From NCBI GenBank assembly GCA_903882745.1, contig CAIRYG010000011.1, forward strand, positions 578,988 to 642,987: a stretch of 64,000 bases of DNA. The letters are read 5' to 3'. Shown here one piece after another: positions 62,825 through 64,000 of the stretch. Positions within the stretch are counted from its first letter, which is position 1, and every line of letters begins with the position of its first letter. The position numbers and the translations under genes were made by a program. This DNA is from an uncultured Gemmatimonadota bacterium (GTDB taxonomy: Bacteria; Gemmatimonadota; Gemmatimonadetes; Gemmatimonadales; Gemmatimonadaceae). The notes below the pieces were generated by a model. The model did not search any database. It had not been told where the DNA came from and saw only the letters and a list, made by a program, of their open reading frames with translations.

Positions 62825-63921
62825 TGCCCACGCGTCGCCTGCGCCGAGGATTCGCGCTTCCTGTGGTCATCCTGGTGCTCTTCATTCTGACGAGTGCGAT
62901 TGCGACTGGCATTATGCTGATGCGCAATGAACGTCGCTTGAACGATGACGGCGACGAACTGCTGCGCGCGCGCCTGTTGGCCGAGTCGGGCTTACAGCGC
63001 GCGATTGGCGACAGAACGGCGCTTGGCCTGCTGGAGGTCCCGACGGCCAATGACTCGGTCCGGGTGACGGTGTCGGGGAGCGGGTATTACGACGTTACAT
63101 CGACCATCATTCGTCCCGCGGCCTCGCCGATTCCTGCACTGATTCTGCTGCGGTCGCACGCCGTGATTTCGCGCGCGAAGGTGGCGAGCATGCCGACGGC
63201 GAACTATACGGTATCGGTGATGGCGCGGGGGCCGTCGTTGACCCGCACGTCGTGGCCAATCCCCGGCGCGTGGACCGCCATCAACGGTGTGAACATCGAC
63301 AAAGGAACCATCAACGGCGACGACGCGTGCGTCGGTGGAACCGGCAACACGGCGGCCGCGAGCATCCCGACCAATACGTACGACAATAAAAACGGATTCG
63401 TCGGCAGTTCCTCGAATCTGGGGGGAAGCATCAAGATCGACACGCTCGCGGCGGTGTATACGGCGGCTGCGGATTCCGTGCCGATCAACTGGGCAAACCT
63501 GACCGCCAAGGTTGGGATTACGCCGGACTTTAACGTGACGTCGTCAGGCACCGGTTTTCCGTCGGCGGCGTACTTCACGGCGAATCCGAGCGCGTGGCCG
63601 TTGATCTTTATCGACAATCCCAGCGGAACCTTTACCTTCCCGAACTACCTCGTGCGCGGCCTCGTGATTATTCGCGGCAATGCGTCGATTGGCAACAACT
63701 ATGGGTTCCGTGGATTGATCCTCGCTGGCGGCTACGTCAACCTCGCGGACTACCGTGGTAAAATCGAGGGAGCAATCATCTCGGGGCTCAACTTCAAGCT
63801 TGGCCAAAATCCGCAACCGAATGAGTTGCGCGGGATGTCCACGCAGTACAACTCCTGCTACGTGAAGAGCGCACTGGCAAGCCTCACCATTTTGTACCAT
63901 TTTAAAACTATTTTTCATTAA
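62824..63921 (+). CDS. PilX-like/large pilin-like protein, 3' end probably broken
   Basis: 365 residues as read. N-terminal RRGFALPVVILVLFILTSAI resembles PilX-type starts without a clear Glu+5; then LLRARLLAESGLQRAIGDRT. The middle and C-terminal part is rich in Gly/Asn strands (FPNYLVRGLVIIRGNASIGN, GYVNLADYRGKIEGAIISGL), like a beta-helix shelf. The last dozen residues (ILYHFKTIFH) lie in DNA of about 18% GC, beginning near 63888, so the native end is doubtful: the reading frame probably runs into foreign or mis-joined sequence. Confidence 0.7.
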   Translation: MPTRRLRRGFALPVVILVLFILTSAIATGIMLMRNERRLNDDGDELLRARLLAESGLQRAIGDRTALGLLEVPTANDSVRVTVSGSGYYDVTSTIIRPAASPIPALILLRSHAVISRAKVASMPTANYTVSVMARGPSLTRTSWPIPGAWTAINGVNIDKGTINGDDACVGGTGNTAAASIPTNTYDNKNGFVGSSSNLGGSIKIDTLAAVYTAAADSVPINWANLTAKVGITPDFNVTSSGTGFPSAAYFTANPSAWPLIFIDNPSGTFTFPNYLVRGLVIIRGNASIGNNYGFRGLILAGGYVNLADYRGKIEGAIISGLNFKLGQNPQPNELRGMSTQYNSCYVKSALASLTILYHFKTIFH

Positions 63922-64000
63922 AATGCGATTATTGAGCATTTTAAATTTCTATAAATTTTCAAGCATATTAAACGATTTCACATTTAATAATTTTTTGTCA
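63888..64000. other. Abrupt AT-rich end of window
   Basis: The last 100 bases are about 18% GC, against GC-rich DNA up to about 63885. No gene start is evident within it. The change is sharp, inside a coding frame. Could be an assembly join, contig-end artefact, or the edge of an AT-rich insertion. Confidence 0.75.

Overview
The window comes from a GC-rich, didermic, flagellated bacterium. Outer-membrane ring genes (flgH, flgI, flgA) and an Mla-like lipid-transport set show the double membrane. A sigma-54/sigma-28 flagellar cascade beside rpoBC fits a Gemmatimonadota-like organism, but that assignment is an impression from gene content and protein style, not a tested phylogeny.

Layout. (1) 1-1133, minus: start of fusA (EF-G), cut by the window edge, with a sigma-70-type promoter about 520 bases upstream. 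(2) 1741-3155, minus: a small flgM operon with a sigma-28 promoter directly before flgM. (3) 3334-42339, mostly plus: a nearly complete flagellar regulon of about 39 kb: flgL-fliW, fliC, fliD-fliS-fliT-like, a glycosyltransferase (minus), a sigma-54 activator, flgB-flgC-x-fliE-fliF-fliG-fliH-fliI-fliJ-motE-fliK-flgD-flgE, fliL-fliM-fliN-fliOP-fliQ-fliR-flhB-flhA-flhF-flhG-fliA-x, flgF-flgG-flgA-flgH-flgI-flgJ-flgN-flgK-csrA, a kinase-like gene (minus), and motA-motB. (4) 42421-43283, minus: rpsG and rpsL, so the flagellar island lies between rpsG and fusA, which are usually adjacent. (5) 43478-47763, minus: ridA-mlaE-mlaF-mlaD-like operon and an MFS permease. (6) 47878-60720, minus: tRNA-Tyr, tRNA-Gly, tRNA-Thr, rpmG, secE, nusG, rplK, rplA, rplJ, rplL, rpoB, rpoC. 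(7) 61081-63921, plus: four pilin-like genes ending at an abrupt switch to about 18% GC.

Regulatory reading. Four sites match the sigma-54 consensus TGGCACR-N4-TTGCW, before flgL (one mismatch), flgB (one mismatch), fliL and flgF (both perfect); a GAFTGA-type activator is encoded at 10659. Matches to TAAAGTTT-N11-GCCGATAA (sigma-28) precede flgM and fliC, while fliA and flgM are both present. fliW and csrA are both in the island, and the fliC leader has a GGA hexaloop hairpin plus a GGA overlapping the Shine-Dalgarno site. Together these suggest a self-contained cascade: sigma-54/activator, then hook-basal body and FliA, then FlgM-gated sigma-28 genes, with FliW-CsrA control of flagellin.

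Most unusual points: FliK carries an internal M15-type (VanY/endolysin-like) zinc peptidase domain while FlgJ lacks a muramidase domain; FliO and FliP are one polypeptide with a signal-like segment in the middle; FlgB is very short and lacks the rod motif; FlhG has lost the P-loop lysine; the MlaF-like ATPase has lost all its catalytic motifs; FlgH has no lipobox cysteine.
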